From Lactarius indigo (taxonomy: Eukaryota > Basidiomycota > Agaricomycetes > Russulales > Russulaceae): 64,000 bases of DNA. Made by a program: the position numbers and the translations under genes. The stretch is from the NCBI GenBank assembly GCA_025766275.1, contig JAFKAC010000056.1:186001-250000 (forward strand). The letters run 5' to 3'. The notes below the pieces were generated by a model. That model had not been told where the DNA came from, did no database searches, and saw only the letters and a program-made list of their open reading frames with translations. Below are positions 30,428 to 42,739 of this stretch, piece by piece (position 1 is the stretch's first letter; each line of letters opens with the position of its first letter).

Positions 30428-32333
30428 ATGTGCTTACTCCTACAGAAACTCTGCGTCGAGCTCCTCTTCGAGATCGTGTCTTGCCTGCCCCCATGCGACC
30501 TACGCGCATGCCGACAAACCTGCAAGAGGTTCTCAGGCCTGATCGACGGCTCGCCACTCCTGCAATACATGATATCGCGTGCAAACTCCTGTGTCGTGGA
30601 CGTGCCCTCGCTCATCGCGCCCGTCGACAGCCGCCTCGACGCTCTACGGCGATGGGAGCGCGCGTGGGAACGCCTAAGCGTGCACACGCTCGTGCGCGAC
30701 TTGCGCGGTCCAGGAGGCGGAGGCGAGGTGACGCATTACGCGATCTGCGACGGCTTCCTGATCGGCGTCGACAAATCACGCACGCCGGGATACTACTACC
30801 GCCCGATTTTTGGCGCGCCGCCTGCTCCTCAGGACGGCGACGACGACGACGACGACGACGAGCACGGGTGGACGAGGGTCGACTTTCCGTCGCGCGGGTC
30901 GCTGCTTGCGGTCGTCTTTGCTGTGGAGCACGAGTTGACAGTGGTCGTCTCGCATCCCGAGTAAGTAAAAAAAAGGTCCTGCCTCGTTGTTTGGCGCCTC
31001 GTGTTGACGTGCGACGTGCGAAAGCCGCTCGCTTGGAGAGACCATGGCCCATCTGCGCCTACTGGACTTCCGCACGGGCGTGGCGCACCCGCTCGCCGCG
31101 AACTCTACGATACCCATCATGACGCTGGACGTCTTCGATACCGGGCTACAGGTGCAAGCCGAGTTCATCAGAGACGGCGATGCCGTCCTCGTCCAAATGA
31201 GCACGAACCAAGCTTGGAACGCGCACGACGTCGCGTTCTGCCAGTGGTACCTCACAGAATGGAGGACCGGACGCACCGTTCGCGTGAGTGGCCACAGAGT
31301 CAAAACGAACAGCGCACCCATCGTGCTGATAACACCCAAAAAAAATGGGCAGATAAAGACAAACGGTGGGGATGGCACAGACTCGACGCCGTACGGCCAG
31401 AGCTTCGCAGTCGTCGCGCCCGATATCATCGCAGTGCTACAGTCACAGCCGGACATGCTCGTCCTCTGCCGCGTGCCCAGCGCCGACGACACCGATCCGA
31501 CGCTGACGCCGCTCTGCCACCTCGCGCTCCCAGCGCTCCGCAGCGGCCTGCGCCATCTTCCGATGCGCTTCGACGCCGACGGTACCGGCCTCGGCACCTG
31601 CAAACGCGGACGTGACCGGGCGGGCGGGGGCGGCTACCGCCGTCTCCCGTTCGCGAACGATACGGCGCAGAGCGTGATGCGTCTCACGATGTTAGTCACG
31701 ACCATGGAAGGCTACCGCGCGCTCCGATGGTCCATCGCGCTGTCCCGCAAGGCGCTACTGCTGCTCGCGGCGACGGGGGCGGCGGAGGGTGTGGTGGTGC
31801 CGTGGGGCGAGTGGGGCTCGCGCGCGGCGTACGTGTTCCAAGAGGAGTTTGGGTGGGGAAAGGTCAAGTGTGCGGGACAGCGCTGGGTGTGGTTGATCGC
31901 GGATGGGCGGCGGTCGGGGGCGTCAGAGCCGAGCACGCTCCTCGTGCGTGATTTTAACGCGTTCCGCGCTAAGCGCGCCCACTCGGAGATAGCCGAGGGA
32001 AACGGTCCTTCGGCCGACGGCGACCGTCATGATGCAATTCGGGCGGTACTTGGGACCAGCGCTGTGGCAGTACATAGCAAGTCGGTGCTTGCGAACGCAT
32101 ATTTCGCCGAGGACGTCACCTCCGGGCTCCCGTACTGCGAGACGGCGGCGACACAGGAACACACTCTCAGGCCGTGCCGCCAAATCCTAACAGACGGCGA
32201 GCACTTGCTCGGGTTCGTATGTGAGCCGGTGGTGGGTGATCTTTTTGCCTCTATTATATCACTCATCGTAATTTTTTTTTTTTTGATGTAGGGCGGAGGA
32301 CCATCCAGTATTGAATTGGTCGTTGTGGAGTGA
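30428..32333 (+). CDS. F-box protein, paralogue 1
   Basis: Four exons: 30428-30960, 31025-31283, 31353-about 32226 and a short last exon ending at TGA 32331-32333. An N-terminal F-box (VELLFEIVSCLPPCDLRACR, then CKRFSGLIDGSPLLQY) binds Skp1 in SCF ubiquitin ligases; the rest is an unclassified substrate-side region. ALRRWERAWERL follows the F-box as in the two paralogues. An Asp7 tract from GAC repeats lies near residue 140. The 31284-31352 intron is a multiple of three, so reading through it does not break the frame, but the paralogues have an intron at the same place. ATG 30428 follows an in-frame stop at 30422-30424; a short upstream coding exon is possible because CTACAG precedes AAACTC. 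Confidence 0.8.
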
Positions 32334-32339
32334 TGATTA

Positions 32340-33800
32340 CTGTAGCGCTCAAATAGTAGAACGTGGCTAGCGACCCTCGAGGAGACCGTGGGAAAAGTAC
32401 AGTTACTCGGCTCAGAACAGGGCTAGGGCATAGACAGAAGCATTGACTCTTCCCTTGTCTCGTTTACCTCCTTATATTCTATGCTGCTAATCCGTATAAA
32501 CTGTAGCCCCATGCAATTATTCTTGGTTGTCCCTGGTCTTTGGGCAGTGTCAAACACCAACCCACAGACATACATAGATCTTTGCGGTACGTCTTCTTCC
32601 TAGACCCCTATGTACAATATTTGGGGACGTAAGCATGGCTGCGCGGCCTCCTTTCCCTCTCTGCATTTCCCGGAGGATCCGCCCAGTCCAGCTCTCTTTC
32701 GCAGTGCTCCACGGGCTCGGGTCACGGTCGCGTCTCGAAGCTACGACACGCACAGGGGGCGTGTACGCGCGCACCACCTTACATGCGGCCTTAATTATCC
32801 TGGGGGGGGGGATGGGAGAGAGCGACACGCTAACACCATGCAGGATGGAAGTGCGTTCTTATATGATATCGGCACACTCAAGCCGTTGGGAAGGCTGTGT
32901 CTAGGAATGGTAACCCTGGGCCGCGGTGGGCTGTGATGAACTGTGAGCCTTTTCCAGCTGCTCTCACAGTGGAGGAGATCGGTCGCATCGCCCGGTGTAG
33001 TGTGCGTGTATACGTGCCTGTGCCAAATGTTTTCTCAGTCGGCACACCGTGAAGTACTTTCTGCGGTTGATCGATCGGATTTACTTAGCTAGGAACCCAA
33101 ATATCCCGGCGCTGACTCGGACGGAACATGACTGTAAGTACGTAGGCACTGGGAAACCAAGTCAAGTTACAAGTGTATTAATGTTATCTGCGGCTGCGAA
33201 CAGTACAACAAAGGTAGGTCGGTGCACTGTACATTCTCGGCAGTATATACATACATACCGCAGAAGATCCCTCCCCCATATCGCCGTATCGCTACATCAC
33301 GCTGGCGCGGTGAATTAAAGGTAGCAATTTAAGCTTCTGGAATCTCCCTCGGTATCGTTCACCCGCGCCACCGCTACCGATCTGGGATCCGCGAACTTGA
33401 ATTTAGTGGGAAGGAACTCCAAGTGAGGGATTGATGCTGGCGATGGCCTAGACAAGGGCCCTATCGGTGCTGAATCAGATGCCTCGGCCAGGTCGATTGA
33501 GATGTCAGATCCCAATGGGATGCTGAGGATATCTCCTGAAAGAAGGGGACAGATTGGGTGGATCTCCTGTACAGCAAGTGGAGCTGGAACGAGGGGGGGT
33601 CCATGTTACAGAGTAAGCAACAATGAGCCGGAAATGAAAGCGAGGGAGAGTGTGAGGGAAGCAGAAAGCTGAGTGCGACCAAACGAGGCGAGCAAAGGAG
33701 TTGGCGGTGGAGTTAATGGATCAAGAGTCTGAGGCTTATTGGTGTGTCAGTGTAGGAAAGGTAACGTAATGTTTTTTTTTGTTGTCTTGCCTCTCCCACC
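32340..33800. other. Intergenic, no gene seen
   Basis: Short frames near 32610-32936 include a G-run and do not resemble a protein. Confidence 0.4.
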
Positions 33801-33808
33801 AAACCCCT

Positions 33809-33815
33809 TATATAA
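33809..33815 (+). promoter_or_regulatory. TATA box of the His/Pro-rich gene
   Basis: TATATAA, 51 bp upstream of the ATG at 33866, in a pyrimidine-rich leader. Confidence 0.55.
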
Positions 33816-33865
33816 ACACACCCGTCCTCTCGCAACTATCCGCCCTTCCGCTAATCCACTCAACC

Positions 33866-34747
33866 ATGACCGAGTACGACTACTCCCCTGAGGCCTATGA
33901 GCGCTATATGGCCACTCAGACCCGCATCTCGAACTGGATCGATTCCGTTTCACAGAGCATGCAGACCCCAAGCCCATCCTCTCGCCAGCCATATGATCAC
34001 TACCCGTACCCGCACCAGCACCAACACCACCGCCACTCTCGCCCCACCTACCCCCAGCAGTACCCCCAGCAGTACCCCCAACAACACACCCACTCTAACA
34101 CCCACTCCCAGACTCACTCGCGCTCCAACTCACTCTCCCGCACTCACTCGCGCACCCGTCACCAGCACTACCAGGACCCTCCTCGGCCGCGGTCATACTC
34201 GCAGACAGGCTCACGGCCACAGGCCGTGCATTCGCACTCGGCTCCAGCCCCGCCTCCCCCACCACCGCACCTGCACTCGCGCACATACTCATATGCGATG
34301 AACCAGCCCCCACCACCCCCACCACCCGCCCCCATCCCCGTGCCCCAGCCAACTTCCTACCCACACCAGGCACCGCGCCGCTCACGAACGCTCCCACCGC
34401 AGTCTCAAAACGTGGTCTACCATACGTACGAGGCGCCGCGTGGGGGTCCTACCTACGTCATCGTACCACCCGTCATTGGTGGAGGGCCCCATGGCCAGCA
34501 CCTTCGTATGCAATCCCCCGTGCGTATCCTTTTTTTTTTTTTGTCCTTTTTTCCAGAATAAGCGTAGTGGATCCCGTGGCTGACCCCTTGTTTTTTTTTT
34601 TTTTGGCAGGTCACGCAGAACAAACGGGCGCAGCCGCTACTGAAGCGCTTATTTACAAGCTTTGGGCCTTGGGGCTCTTCCTCTGGTGCTTCGCCAAAGT
34701 CTAAGTTCGCACCTGCGAGGAGGTATCCCAGGCGTAGCAGCTTTTGA
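33866..34747 (+). CDS. Low-complexity His/Pro/Ser/Gln-rich protein with conserved-looking C-terminus
   Basis: Two exons; the intron runs from GTGCGT at about 34520 to the AG at about 34609 and contains two long T runs. The protein starts MTEYDYSPEAYERYMATQTR. It then has repeats of PQQYPQQ and HSNTHSQTHS type and polyproline stretches (PPPPPPP), and ends with a basic exon VTQNKRAQPLLKRLFTSFG to TGA 34745-34747. No domain is recognised and no membrane segment is seen. The composition suggests an intrinsically disordered protein. Strong coding bias and a TATA box support a real gene. Confidence 0.7.
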
Positions 34748-34749
34748 GT

Positions 34750-37320
34750 GAGGTCCCAGCTCCGCATTTTTACACGCGCCGGCGCCACAGTTTCGCTGAG
34801 CCGAGTTGATTGGATTTTCATTCCGGACATGCTTCCAGCTGCCTCTTCCATTCATCATCACCTGTTCACCATACGAACCTTTTTCCTATTTTGATTCGTT
34901 CTCCCCTCGTGCATACATAGACCATTGGATTCTTCCCACAGACCCCCCATTCCGCTCCTTTACCCGATGAGGTTCAAAAAATGTTCCCGTGACGTTGTAC
35001 CATGCCCGAGTAGAGCCAAAGGACACTCCCCCTGACCTTTCTCCACGAGTTGTTGATGACCCCATACGCATAATTTTTATTATATTTTTTTTTTAGGTAC
35101 ATGCAGTAATGACACCACCCGACTCTTTATCCTTGTTCCCTTCGCAACTCGGAAGCAAATTGATGATCTGGCTGATCTGATTTCAGGGGGCGCCACACAA
35201 CCACCGCGGAACCATTTCCCCCCGAGAATGACTACCGGTCCGGCATGCCCGTTGCTACCATAAACTGCATCTTGAAGCTCCTGCCTGCATGCACCCCCTT
35301 TCAACTTGCCTGAATTCGCTCCATTCGAGCATCCCCACCATTGGCGCCGTCATCGGTCTTTGATCCGCCCCCCCCCTTGCTTCGCTACGGTCTTGTGATT
35401 AAGCCAGATGCAAATCAGGTGTTTCGCGCCCGGTGGATTTGACTGGCGCCGAGGGCCATCCATTCCGAATCGGGGCGCCGCAATGCACGTTCTCGCAAGA
35501 TGTTCCAAATTCGGCCGACGCTAGCGGGGTTAACCTTACAAAAACACAACGACGTGAGAGTTCTCCAGAAGCCCACTTGCGCCACTGCCACCATCTCACC
35601 AACGGCCAACAGCAACAGTCTATTGTGTTTCAAAACAGCTGACTGACGTATCTATCTGATTATGATACCTACGGTATTACTGTAGACGTGGCGTGGCGCC
35701 TGACCGGCTATGAACAGATGGAATAACAATCAAACGGGAAAGTTAAATGTGAACGGGCGAGCCGGCTCCGAATATGAGTCCGACAAAGCAGTGCGGCAAC
35801 TTACGCTGCGCTCTACCAACGTTGTGGTACCCGTAGTTATCATGCCCATGGCCCCCCGCCACTTGGCCGGCTGACGAACCGATGTAACCTTAGGGAGTTT
35901 CCTCGGTACTGCAAGCGATGAACAACAACAGTACGGGGGGGGCGCATTAATCTCGGGTTCACAGAGGAGCGGGGGGCCACCCCCTGCGGCGACTTGGATG
36001 ACCCAACAGTGCCAGTACTGGTCACGGTGCCCCTCCTCGCCCGCAGTAGCGCCACCTTGCGCATCTATCAGTTTCAGTACAGTAGTTGCCCTTGCCCGTG
36101 GCAGCGGCGCTGCACACACACACACACACGCACACTTGTAGGTCGCCACCTGACGCCGCAGTAGCGCCGTGTTGGGCGGTCGGTATCCTCATGGCGGCAC
36201 CTTGCTGCTGTGCATCGCGGATCAGATCAAATCAGCGTATCATTAGGCGTGGCTAGCAGCTGGCGTCATTGATCGCAGATGCGGGCTGCTGCGGTGCTTG
36301 CTTGCTTTGCGGCGTCTTCAAAGTTTGGCCACCTTGTTGCCACCCCTTTTGGCTATGTTGCGGTCATATACGCGGGCCGTGGCGGGCCGGTAGTTCCTTG
36401 TCGCTTGTGCACCTTCCGCGCGGCTCGCATGTCGTACCTCCCCTGCCCAGTGGAGGGAGGGAAGGAGGCAAGAACTGATTCTGCATGGGTCCGGGTACGA
36501 TATCTCCCTGACTTCTGGGATTCACTTTGGTACGTGGTCGTGGCCTGTGCAATTCCAAACTTCTGATTGTTTCTTCCTTCTGGACTATAGGCTTAATGGC
36601 CCCCGTTTCTCCGTTGCTGGCCCATCTTCTCTGCGCAGGTACTTTTACTGGTCTCGATGGCCCACTATATTCTTATCCTCTTGAGATCGCTGGAGATCGC
36701 TGAGATCTAAGGCAATGCTTTCTTTGTCTCTGTCCAGTGTTGCTTGCATTTTTCGAGAGACGGTACTCTACTGAAATCTTTATTTGTTTTACATTTTTTT
36801 TGTGTGCCTTGCGATACAGAACCCTATGTACTTCCCTCAATTTATGCAACTACTACCGAGTTTCTTTTGTATACATCAACCCAAGATTCGACCGTATCCG
36901 GGGCGTCTGCACTTATGTCGGGTCACGTGGGCGACGTCCTCAGTCCGAGGCAAGGGTCCGAGGCTCAGAATCGTCATACTAGCAACCTTGAAGTCGTACC
37001 TGATACCAACGCTCACGACAGGTGCAATAGGAATGCCAAGAGGCCCTGGCAGTACACTGGGCCCTCTACAAGGTCGCAATGTTTGTTCCGGCTTTTGTTG
37101 TTGGGGCCCATGATGTACAAGGATTTACTGGATACCCGATACTGTAACAAGGCGGAGGAGACGTACTTCGTTATTCCGATTTGGGAACTTTCTCCTGGTG
37201 GGTCAAGTCTATGCGAGTCTTATAATACGCGTGGCTAATGTTCGCATTTAAAAAAAACTTCTCCTACTCAACGTACCACTAGCAACATATACTTAAAGGA
37301 CCACGCCAGGCGCCCCCGTC
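34750..37320. other. Intergenic, no gene supported
   Basis: Contains a (CA)n run at about 36111-36128, G-rich tracts near 35930 and 35970, and overlapping frames at 36740-37238 in all three phases, which argues against any one of them being coding. Nothing recognised. Confidence 0.4.
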
Positions 37321-37323
37321 CTC

Positions 37324-39099
37324 ATGTCATTCAGATTCCTCTCCCTCCCCGCGGAGATCCTCGTCGATGTCCTATTCCGCTTGCCTTTTCAGGACCTAAT
37401 GGCCTGCTCTTGCGCCTGCCGCCGACTACATGCCCTAGTGTCCGACACGCCGCTACTGCAGTACGTGGCCTACGCGCATCGCGCCGGCGTCTCAGACCGA
37501 TTCCCGCCTGGCCTCACCGTCCCAGACCGCTTCGCCACGTTGCGCCGATGGGAAGCGGCATGGAGTCGCCTGGACGTGATGGTGCCCTCTGGCGGTAGCG
37601 TCGTGCTGCGCAAGCGGCCGCACATGAAGACTACGTGCATGCTGCGCGACGGCTTCCTCGTCGCCGCGTGCTTCAAGGACGAGCATGCAGACGAGGAGCT
37701 GGCGGGGTACGCCACGATCGACCTGCTGCGGGACCGCCCCGTCGAATCCGGCGGCGACGACGACGACGACGACGAGTGGGCGGAGACGCAGTTTGAGGAG
37801 GACGTGGTTGCGCTCGACGTTTCGGTCGCGCAGAACCTGGTCGCGATGCTGCACGTGTGCGTGTCCGTTCTCTCGGGACTCAGTGTTCTTGTGGACTGAC
37901 TCTTCAGCGCTCACCAGGAGGGAAATCGACGGGCAGAATGAGCTCTTGTTAGACCTTTTGCCGTTTGATGATGAGGGCCCTGGAGGTCATATACCCGATC
38001 TTGGGCATATAGTCTCGGATGGGCCGTTTTCGCGGAAGAAGGTCGACTTGAAGATCGCAGGCGACTTTGTTGCCGTCATGGCGTGTGGAGAGTCGCCTGG
38101 TGACTTGGATTCGTTCACGCTTGTCGACTGGAGGGCCGGGAGCGGACACAACGTGAGCGAGCACGTTCATTTATCTGCGCATTTATGTGAGGGCCAATCA
38201 GCCACCCACCAGGTCCTGAGCGGCCCCGCGGGTACCTACGCCCCATCATTCTGTTTTATCGACCACGAAACAGTCGCCCACGTCAATCTTCTCGATAATG
38301 CTATCGAGACCCGCAAGATTCTCGTCGCGAGCGACGGCGAGATTTACCTGAGGCCCTTCAGAAGGTTCAACCTCCCCTTTGTCACGACGCACAACTGTCG
38401 ATTATTGGACGCGCACTGGAGCGGTGACTACCCTTGCATCACATCGCCGAAATCCGACCGCGCGTCCCGTCTTCCGTTCCAGAGCCGCCTCGAGTCGTCC
38501 GTCGTCGCTCTCACATTCTCTTACGCGGTCGACCCTGCCCGCCCACGCGACCAACGCTCCTTCAGAGCGATCATCCCCCGCGCCAAGCTACTCTCAGGCG
38601 TCTGGGACACGTCTTCTTTCCGCTTGTTCACACTCGGCTGCCAAGCGCCCGCATGCTCGAGCTGGACCGGAGGCTGCTCGATCTCCGGCACGCGCTGGAT
38701 CAACCAGTGTCTGCAGGTGTTCGATTTCAACGCGGCTCGCGTGCAAGGCGCGCTTGCCTGGAAGCGCGCAGGTGGTGCCACTACCACCACCATGGGTAGT
38801 AGTCCCGGGCTGCCGAATCCCATCGTGCACGCTACGGACGTCCCGGCTGCACCGGGCTTCGAGCGGGACGTGTCGTCCTCGCTCCCGTTTTGCCATACTT
38901 TCCCCATGAACCAATTCGGGGACGTCTATGACGGCGTGCTGGCGGACGACGAGCGTGTCGTCGCGTTTCGGTACAAGGTGAGCACTGCCTGCCTGCTCAC
39001 ACAACTGGAAATTTCACTTTTTGTGCTGACGAACGGAGCGCCCAGTATAATGATGACGGCCTCACGATGGATGTGGTCTTTGATGTATGGACGCTCTGA
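37324..39099 (+). CDS. F-box protein, paralogue 2
   Basis: Exons about 37324-37856, 37918-38152, 38213-38977 and 39046-39099 (TGA). Begins MSFRFLSLPAEILVDVLFRL, a standard F-box, followed by LHALVSDTPLLQY and the family block LRRWEAAWSRLDV. An Asp6 tract sits near residue 145, at a similar place to paralogue 1. The 60-bp intron after WRAGSGHN is at the position used in the other two genes and preserves frame. The exon 1-2 junction could be placed in more than one way. The last exon reads YNDDGLTMDVVFDVWTL. F-box proteins recruit substrates to SCF; the substrate is unknown. Confidence 0.85.
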
Positions 39100-39104
39100 T
39101 TAAT

Positions 39105-40580
39105 AATTGGGCAGCTGACCGTTTACTCCCCTCCACTTTGGGCGCCTATATAGGCGTGTGGGAATACGAATACTTGGTCCGAGTCGGAGCGTTGAGGTTC
39201 TGGGCAGCCCAGATCTTGACACGATTTTCGCCTGGGCTCAGGGCTCAGGGGAAGTCTGGAGTTTGAGAGAAGCGTCCCCAATCATCATCGTCTCCAACAT
39301 TGACCCGTAATCTGTTCCCCTGAGACACGTCGTTATCTAACTCATAGACATTCTTGCGCTTCGAAAGCCCTGGTTATTCGCGACGAGATGATGCAGAACT
39401 TAGATTAAGTTTTTCCAACACAATGACGACACGGGTCCAGATAAGAATGATGTCAGCTTCTAGTCAGTCGGTCAGTGCCCCCCTCCACACCCCCCAATCA
39501 ATGTTGGCCTTCTCTCATCATCCTGAGATCGGTGGCATCGCGGCTTCAACGTAAACTGATCTCGATGTTTCCACCACCAAACCGCACCTTGACAATATCT
39601 TTACACAGACCCTCGTTCCGTTGGTCGAGGCATCAAATGATCTGGCCAACGGAACGCCACACTCCATCAGTAACTCTGGCATAAAATGATGCGTGTGGTC
39701 TAGATAGCGCCACAGATGAGGCGCGACGGATCGTTACCAGGACACTAATGTGAATCATGGATAAGTGCTATGAGATCGCGAACATCAACCAAGAGACCGA
39801 ACCCCGGAAAGACGTAGTAGACAAACGCGAGGGAAGACACCAGATGCGAGGCAAGTCGGGAATGGAAAAGGTGTTCATTGAGAGTTTAGAGGGGCAGAGA
39901 GCTTGCATAGAGGCATTCAGAGATCACATGAAGAGTGAGATCTAGTGAGATTTAGAGGCAGAATGGCCATCTTGATTGAAATGATATGGATCGAGTCCCC
40001 TTGTATATGAGTGCGAACGCAACAGTGGCTACCACTAGATCATGAAGGCGGAGCACCTCGGGCTGATTTCTTGTACAGCCTAATCTGGGATACCAAGTCC
40101 ATTGATAGTTATGTATGAACGGACTGATATCAAGATGCGTACATACAGTCACGTGGAACTGATGTCGGACGTTCTGTCTCCATGAGAAAAACGATATTGT
40201 TCTCGGTCATAATTGACCAAAATCGTAAACACTGCCCAACTGGAAGCAAAGAAATCGGGCCCTCCATTGATGTCTAGTGCAATGCAAAGTACGCACCTTG
40301 CTATGATAGCTCCAAGGACGAGTACTGTCCCTCGGGCCAAGCCTCGGGCGCTCCTGCGCTTGCCACTAGTATTCTAGAAAGCATGAGTTGGCCTCGAAAC
40401 CGGCGGGTAGTTTCCTTCTTTTCTCCCTGGATTAGAGTGTCGATCTGGTATCTCGTGTGTGTATAAGTCTTGGCCTTTACGTCTGCCAGTGGCACCATCG
40501 CTTGCGAAAAGTTGGTTTGTTAAATTTGGAAAATGTAAGTTCTACTACTCAATCATCAAATACCTTCGTCAGTGCATCCG
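39105..40580. other. Intergenic, no gene seen
   Basis: Only short frames. The sequence does not resemble the neighbouring families. Confidence 0.4.
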
Positions 40581-40589
40581 GAGACCAGT

Positions 40590-42640
40590 GACTTCCGGAG
40601 TTCGGCGTCGAAGGCGAAGATGCAGCAAGTCTGGTCGCATTCAGTGCCATTCACAGGATCCCATCCAGCGACGGCGGAGAACCCATCGGTGTTGCAACCT
40701 GGATTCGAGTCACTAGTGATGCCGTCGAGAGCTACGAAGCCATTCGCATACAGCCAGGGGTTGAGGTAGCCGAGTGGAACCCGCCTTTCGGAAGCCGGTA
40801 GTCATCAGCGAGGTCATACCTGCCAAAAGATATTGGCGGTCGGCTGTTCAAGAAGCGCGACCCAGATAGGAGGGAGGATGGGAACACACAGGTGTCGAGC
40901 CCCTCGCGCAGCACTCGTCGCCGTTGAGGAGGATCCAGAAATTGATAGCCTGAGCCTCAAGTGGCGATTTCGGTGGATGTCGCGGCTAGTAGCGCTGCAC
41001 CAGGTACAAAATACGAATGGTTATATCAAGTCATGGATGTCAACACAGTCGTAAAGGCCTTGATGCTGGATGCCGAAATCCTGGAGGAAGGTGGACACAG
41101 CCCGGTCCTGGTAGCTCGGGCGCACATCCGCTGCCGCCGGCCGGAGAGACTCGCTGCGACTTCCGGATCGAAGTTTGTCGTCCCACTGCCGACTATGATC
41201 CAGGGACCTGCGAATGTGGTGAGCGTCCTGGACCCGCACTTATGTACTACTTTCTAAATCCGAGAAAAAAAAAACCAAATGTACAGGTTGCGGGAAATGT
41301 AGGAATGAGCCGAGCGGTGCCGTCGTCAGTCACGCAGCCCCTGCAGACGTCGTTGTTACTACTCCCGAAGAGGACGGTGCTGATAACACGCACACCGAGC
41401 TTTTTATGAACTAGCCGCACACATTGGTTGCGTATTCGTTCGAACGATGTTCCGTCGTAGCCGTATGACGTGCTGATCGCGTTTGAGAACTGGGAGATGA
41501 ATGGAATCGTCTGCGCCATCCGGCCCAGGGCCGGAACTGTAGAAGGATGCGCCATGGCCCAGCGATCTGGATGTTCAAGTTCGCCTCGGCGATGGAATGG
41601 CTGGGGTCGTACCTCCCACCGTTGACTTGCACGACGATGAAGGTCGCGCCTGCCGCGTCCGCCTCAACGAAGCGGTATTTTGCACATGAACTCCGCCAGG
41701 TCCGCCACGCTCGGAAGAACCCCCTGAATATCCGGATCCCGCAGTCCCGAGCACATTCCGGTCCGTCGCAGCGGGTGTATACGTACATCCAAGCGCAGGG
41801 ACGATGACGTGAGGTATTACGACGCGACTTGACAGCTTCATCGCGCGTTCTCCCGAGACGCACTACTGCTACTCTGCCAGAGTGATTGCGCGGTATCTTC
41901 CCCTGAGTGCGCGAGGAGATAAAAGACGTCGTCGGGGCCACTGTCAGTGCGTACCAGTGCAGAGCAGCACCGGGAAGAGAATAGCCGACCGGTCTCACAC
42001 CTCGACATGTCTGTGGTAGAGCTGGTATAACGCCTCAAGCAGAGCGTTGACTCGGGTCACGGACACGCCCTTGTGCATCAGTGTGTTGAGGGTATTCCGT
42101 GGTGTTTGAGCCAGGAATCCACGAGCTCAAGCGTGTTTAGGTATGGCATTACAAACTCAGCGACCTGCTCCTCAGACAAGTGTATACCATATCCGCATCG
42201 GAGCAGTGATACATGTGAGTGCGTGCGCGAGAGAAGAATATTGTTGGACGTTGGATATTGAACACGACGCGGAGCCTGGGGGTCGTTCCGTTGAGATCTC
42301 ACCCGGGTGTATCTCGGGTACGGGAACATGCGAAGCGTCGCAACAGCTTGCGCAGGCATCCGCGCGGTGCGAATCCCTGCATAGGTGTCCACTATGTTCG
42401 GGGACGTGTCGCACCAGAGTAGCTAGGACCGCACGCGGGTGCAGCACGCTCGGGGGACGCAAAAAGTGAGTCTGTCCAACCCTACAGCTGTGGCCCACAC
42501 GCCAGGGATCGCGCACGCCTCCGCGCGTCGCAAAACTTCGGAAACTTAATCGCCTTTTGGGAATGCGTCGCGCTTGAGTCGCCAATGGTGTGCACGAATG
42601 TGGCGCGCTGGGGAACGTAGAAAAAGAGCGGCATTGAGCC
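40590..42640 (-). pseudogene. Sedolisin / tripeptidyl-peptidase (family S53) pseudogene
   Basis: Pieces of an S53 protease are readable on the minus strand in the right order but in different frames. A prodomain segment LSEEQVAEFVMPYLNTLE lies near 42110-42175. A core segment QTIPFISQFSNAISTSYGYD lies near 41450-41530. TFPATCTF (41280-41300) and RPSYQDRAVSTFLQDF (41080-41130) follow. The C-terminal part has LNPWLYANG and then NPGCNTDGFSAVAGWDP (40650-40770). Stops and shifts separate them, and I did not find the GTSAS(T)P active-site serine motif. Active sedolisins are secreted acid proteases with a Ser-Glu-Asp triad; this copy cannot make one. Confidence 0.8.
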
Positions 42641-42739
42641 CTGCTGAGACTCGGGGTCCAGAGAAGTTCTTCTCTATTCTGAAAATAGAGAAATCCTGCC
42701 TTAGACATGCATCAAGATCCGATTCCAAGTCTGCCAAAG

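Noticed and set aside
36737..37238. Three overlapping plus-strand frames
   Set aside because: Open in several phases at once without recognisable protein; no evidence for one real gene.
41411..41998. 195-codon minus-strand frame taken as a gene
   Set aside because: It only partly coincides with the sedolisin reading, which moves between frames; better explained as part of that pseudogene.
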